Assembly (NCBI GenBank): GCA_958415865.1
Contig: CATYZV010000070.1
Location: forward strand, 1 to 8,121
Direction: 5' to 3'
From: an uncultured Selenomonadaceae bacterium
GTDB lineage: Bacteria > Bacillota > Negativicutes > Selenomonadales > Selenomonadaceae
DNA length: 8,121 nucleotides
The notes beneath the pieces were generated by a model that did not search any database, was not told where the DNA came from, and saw only the letters and a program-made list of their open reading frames with translations. Both the position numbers and the translations under genes were made by a program. The first letter of the stretch is position 1. Each line of letters opens with the position of its first letter. This document shows, one piece after another, positions 5,726 to 8,121 of this stretch.

Positions 5726-6451
5726 TCAATAAGGCCTTTTCGGTTGAATAGCTTCCACAGGCAGGAGTGTGCCGTTGTTCTCAGTGTCAATAAGATCGCC
5801 GCTCACCGTGCGGTAAAGCTCCAGTACATCGCCGCTGCCGTCAAAGTGCAGCGTAATGCCGTCTTTATCTATCCATAGTGTGCCGTATTCCAGCACGTCT
5901 TCTTGGTCATTGACAAATTCCCAAGTGGCATCATCGTGGATTTTGAGCCAAAGATTTTCTCCTTGATATTCCCATATGCCTACATAATCGTCAAGCGTGC
6001 CGCCGCTGATGGTTATACTGGAGAGATCCTCGCGGAACACGTAGCGTTCTGCCGGGTCCCATATCCAAATCAGCTCTGTGGTATCGCCGTTTTTGTGGCT
6101 GAAATTGACTCGTACATCACTTTCATCGTCGCCGTTTATATCATCGAAGTCAATGCCTTTAAAAGAATGCTCCGCATCAGGGATGTTGAAAGGAAAAGAT
6201 ACACTGTCAAATAATACTTGCTCAGGCTGATTCCTATAAAATGCCGCGCTGCTTTCGCTCACCGTAACCAGTACATTGACGCTTTCGCCGTCATGGGTGA
6301 TAGTGCCGCCGGAAACGACTATGCCGGACGTGCGCCAGTCATCTCCGGCAGTGTTGTTGCCGGAGCTTTTGGAGCCGCTGCAGGCTGTCAGGCTGAGGCA
6401 GAGAACTATTGTCAGCACAAATGAAAAATTTTTCTTTAAGCATTTCATCAT
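5726..6451 (-). CDS. Lipoprotein with a Ca-binding-like loop and one C-terminal GIW domain
   Basis: This 241-residue exported lipoprotein has a signal peptide MMKCLKKNFSFVLTIVLC, then lipobox LTAC with the lipidated cysteine at 24, then a Ser/Gly/Asn linker. The middle part carries IDFDDINGDDESDVRV (100-115), whose D-I-N-G-D-D-E-S-D spacing resembles a calcium-binding FG-GAP or dockerin-type loop. From about 155 there is a domain reading DDYVGIWEYQGENLWLKI, then DDATWEF and EYGTLWID. The same pattern occurs twice in the next lipoprotein upstream. The in-frame ATG at 6460 directly abuts AAAGGG (6466-6461), so the ATG at 6451, 9 bases away, is preferred; 6448 is possible. It lies about 20 bases after the first lipoprotein's stop and 13 bases before the DUF3137-like gene, indicating one operon. 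Function unknown. Confidence 0.8.
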   Translation of the reverse strand: MMKCLKKNFSFVLTIVLCLSLTACSGSKSSGNNTAGDDWRTSGIVVSGGTITHDGESVNVLVTVSESSAAFYRNQPEQVLFDSVSFPFNIPDAEHSFKGIDFDDINGDDESDVRVNFSHKNGDTTELIWIWDPAERYVFREDLSSITISGGTLDDYVGIWEYQGENLWLKIHDDATWEFVNDQEDVLEYGTLWIDKDGITLHFDGSGDVLELYRTVSGDLIDTENNGTLLPVEAIQPKRPY

Positions 6452-6472
6452 CGTCGTCATCCCTTTCTTTTG

Positions 6473-7291
6473 TCATTCCATTCGGTAGTAAGGACCTTCA
6501 TCGCCCCAGATCAGAATATCGTCATCAAATTCAAATACCCTGTAGGACACTCCGTCGTATTCGGTGGAATCGGCGTAATAAACGCTTGTTTCATGTGTGG
6601 AATAGGTGAAGATGCCGCAGTCCATCTCGGCTGGCTCGGCACCCGGAGCGCGCTGGTAATAGCTCCAATTCCCGGAATCGTCTATCACGATGTAGGTTTC
6701 GGCAGAGAGATCGCCGTCGTAATACCATACACCCTCAAACTCGATGACATTGCGCTGGCATAGCTCGGAATCCCAGCTGTAATAAGAAGTCTGCTCAGCT
6801 TGGCTGTATTCAGGATAATCAGGCGGGCCGGTTTCATCATCTTCGGTGAGCCGGCGGCTGCCGTCTTCATAGTAGAGATATTCCATTTCCTCGCCGCGAT
6901 TGAAATAGCCGTAAGCTGTGCTGTAGAGCCGTTCACCTTGCAGTTCAAGGCGGCTGCCGGAATCATCTCGGCTGCTGTAGGCGTAGACGGCTTCCCACTC
7001 CGGCTCATAGCGCAGATAGCCGTAATCCACGGCATTGCCGCTTAAATAAAGCGTCCAGCTGCCTTCTTCATCTATTTCCAGAGAATCGTATTTGTTACTC
7101 TCCGCGCCCAGCCATATGCCTTCATAATCGCTGAAATCATTGACTGCATCTTCGTTATATCCTCCGCCTCCCAAGCCTTCATTGGGGTCATTTTGGGGAG
7201 AGAGCTGCGCTTTCATCCCTCCGCAGGCAGAGCAGGACAGGCAGAATAAGAATATTAATACAGCTGCCAAAAAGGAAATGTTTTCTTTCAT
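6473..7291 (-). CDS. Acidic, Tyr-rich lipoprotein with two GIW domains, unknown function
   Basis: This 272-residue protein begins MKENISFLAAVLIFLFC and has a lipobox-like CSAC (Cys23) followed by GG. The -3 position is Cys rather than Leu, so the lipobox is imperfect; Cys20 is an alternative. The mature part is very acidic and aromatic. It contains two copies of one pattern. The first, from 56, reads YEGIWLG, LEIDEEGSWTLY, VDYGYLRYE and ends in LELQGERLY. The second, from 185, reads FEGVWYYDG, IVIDDSGNWSYY, MDCGIFTYS and ends near FEFDDDILIW. A linker rich in D, E and P (about 145-165) lies between them. The start at 7291 is fixed by GAGGAGG (7306-7300), 8 bases upstream; an ATG at 7327 adds 12 residues before the signal peptide and is unlikely. 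It is the first gene of the cluster. A ligand-binding or scaffold role is possible but not shown. Confidence 0.8.
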   Translation of the reverse strand: MKENISFLAAVLIFLFCLSCSACGGMKAQLSPQNDPNEGLGGGGYNEDAVNDFSDYEGIWLGAESNKYDSLEIDEEGSWTLYLSGNAVDYGYLRYEPEWEAVYAYSSRDDSGSRLELQGERLYSTAYGYFNRGEEMEYLYYEDGSRRLTEDDETGPPDYPEYSQAEQTSYYSWDSELCQRNVIEFEGVWYYDGDLSAETYIVIDDSGNWSYYQRAPGAEPAEMDCGIFTYSTHETSVYYADSTEYDGVSYRVFEFDDDILIWGDEGPYYRME

Positions 7292-7299
7292 ATGACTAG

Positions 7300-7306
7300 C
7301 CTCCTC
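7300..7306 (-). promoter_or_regulatory. Strong ribosome binding site deciding the first lipoprotein's start
   Basis: GAGGAGG on the minus strand lies 8 bases before the ATG at 7291. It selects that codon over the in-frame ATG at 7327 and gives a protein that starts directly with its signal peptide. I could not identify a convincing promoter between it and the terminator at 7336-7373. Confidence 0.85.
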
Positions 7307-7335
7307 ATTTTTATCATTAAAATACAATTACATAA

Positions 7336-7373
7336 AAAATCCACCCTACTAATAATATTGTACGGTGGATTTT
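7336..7373 (-). terminator. Intrinsic terminator after the LuxR-type regulator gene
   Basis: On the minus strand a perfect 10-bp inverted repeat, AAAATCCACC (7373-7364) and GGTGGATTTT (7345-7336), encloses an 18-base AT-rich loop and is followed by more T (six in a row on that strand). It lies 23 bases after the regulator's stop and about 30 bases before the lipoprotein ribosome site. It probably separates the two transcription units, though the T/A runs on both sides would allow either direction. Confidence 0.7.
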
Positions 7374-7396
7374 CTTATATAAACATTAACTAAAGG

Positions 7397-8121
7397 TTAG
7401 TTTTTATCCGCGAGCAGTTTTTCCAGCTGCTTTCTCTTTATGCGTGTGCTGCCTTCGATATGGAGTTTGGCGTATATCTGATTTACATACTGCTTGACGC
7501 TGCCTTCAGATAAAAACAGCCTTTGCCCTATTTCCTTGTTGCTGAGGCGCAGGGCAATCAGTTTCACAATACTGTATTCCCGCTTAGTCAAGGCGACTAA
7601 AAATGCCGGGCGGATATTTTGTATGCGCTGCTGCATCGCCTCGCCTAATTCGATTATCCGGGCTATAAAACTGCCGGAGGATTGCTTCATTAAAATAGGC
7701 TTGATATAGCTGTAGTTTTCGGCAAACGGCAGGATGAATCCGTCTAAAGCGGCATCGGATAATGCCTGTGCCAGCCAAGCGCAGGCTTCTTTGCTTTTAC
7801 GTAGTTTTTCATAGGCCGCTGCGGTCTGGATGCGGATGTACAGCTCGACTAATGCGTAGTGCATTTTACCGCAGAGGGCGAGCAGCTCCGCGCTGCGCCC
7901 TATAACTTTGGCATAATCCCCTTGGGCTAGATACACCTGATTGTCGATCATCTCCATCATAGGCCTGCACGGTGCAAGCATATTGACGGTGCAAAGACGG
8001 TGCCGGGCAAATAGTTCCGGTATATGCTCCGTATCGCCGCGCAGAGCGTGGCAATAGGCACCTGCCGCATTCCAGATGTTGAGCCATTCGCTATTGTGAT
8101 AGCGCAGCAGTGAATCGTATC
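7397..8121 (-). CDS. LuxR-type (LAL/MalT-like) transcriptional regulator, C-terminal part only
   Basis: The frame is open without a stop from 7397 to the right edge, giving 240 visible residues plus a partial codon; the N-terminus lies outside. The last ~64 residues (7591-7400) are a LuxR-type HTH: LTKREYSIVKLIALRLSNKEI, then GQRLFLSEGSVKQYVNQIYAKLHI. The LTxRE opening, SNKEI and the SxxSVKxxVxxIxxKL recognition helix are characteristic. Before it is a helical region with TPR-like features (YLAQGDYAKVIGRSAELLAL, YIRIQTAAAYEKLRKSKEACAWLAQAL), as in large MalT/LAL-type activators. An internal ATG at 7981 exists, but continuous repeat-like coding sequence upstream of it (…HALRGDTEHIPELFARHRL…) shows it is not the start. 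No receiver domain is visible. It may control the lipoprotein cluster just downstream on the same strand; this is inferred only from position. Confidence 0.88.
   Translation of the reverse strand, partial: YDSLLRYHNSEWLNIWNAAGAYCHALRGDTEHIPELFARHRLCTVNMLAPCRPMMEMIDNQVYLAQGDYAKVIGRSAELLALCGKMHYALVELYIRIQTAAAYEKLRKSKEACAWLAQALSDAALDGFILPFAENYSYIKPILMKQSSGSFIARIIELGEAMQQRIQNIRPAFLVALTKREYSIVKLIALRLSNKEIGQRLFLSEGSVKQYVNQIYAKLHIEGSTRIKRKQLEKLLADKN

Noticed and set aside
5903..7045. Plus-strand and alternative-frame open frames across the two lipoprotein genes
   Set aside because: They are antisense or off-frame readings of the lipoprotein genes, without plausible start regions, and the signal peptides and repeated domain pattern support the minus-strand frames.
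7307..7396. Promoter for the lipoprotein cluster
   Set aside because: Several AT-rich -10-like strings occur (for example TACAAT within the terminator loop), but none has a reasonable -35 box at 16-18 bases, so I do not annotate one.
7979..7981. ATG at 7981 as the start of a small 194-residue LuxR protein
   Set aside because: The same frame stays open for 46 further codons to the window edge and reads as similar helical repeat sequence, so the gene is a longer one cut by the edge.

Overview
The window most likely comes from a low-to-mid GC, double-membraned Firmicute, probably one of the Negativicutes (Selenomonas/Megamonas/Veillonella relatives). Two things suggest this. The SRP RNA at the left edge resembles the short Firmicute form. 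The main operon encodes a YbhG-like periplasmic adaptor, which needs an outer membrane, together with Gram-negative-style lipoproteins. This assignment is an inference; there is no 16S or other marker gene here.

Left part (1-4442). The small SRP RNA (ffs) lies on the minus strand, running off the left edge, with a well-formed promoter at 135-163. Divergent from it is a plus-strand group: a TetR-family regulator, a HlyD/YbhG-type membrane fusion protein, two separate ABC ATPases and one ABC-2 permease. This is the layout of the E. coli cecR (ybiH)-ybhGFSR efflux locus, with two differences. The double ATPase YbhF is two genes here, and only one permease is present. The adaptor, ATPase and permease genes overlap by 4-8 bases, so translational coupling is likely. 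A 36-bp imperfect palindrome just upstream of the adaptor gene is a candidate operator for the TetR protein. A perfect 16-bp inverted repeat ends the operon and can work as a terminator in both directions.

Right part (4443-8121) is all on the minus strand. Reading in the direction of transcription there are: the C-terminal part of a LuxR-type regulator entering from the right edge; its terminator; two lipoproteins that share a 'GIW' repeat domain; a DUF3137-like two-TM membrane protein; and a very small two-TM protein. The last four form a probable envelope operon of unknown function. A tandem array of ten 7-bp units lies between the last two genes and encodes the final residues of the DUF3137-like protein.

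The transporter is a recognisable type. The least described parts are the lipoprotein/DUF3137/small-protein cluster and the heptamer array. The most mechanistically telling observation is the complementary loss of catalytic residues in the two ATPases.
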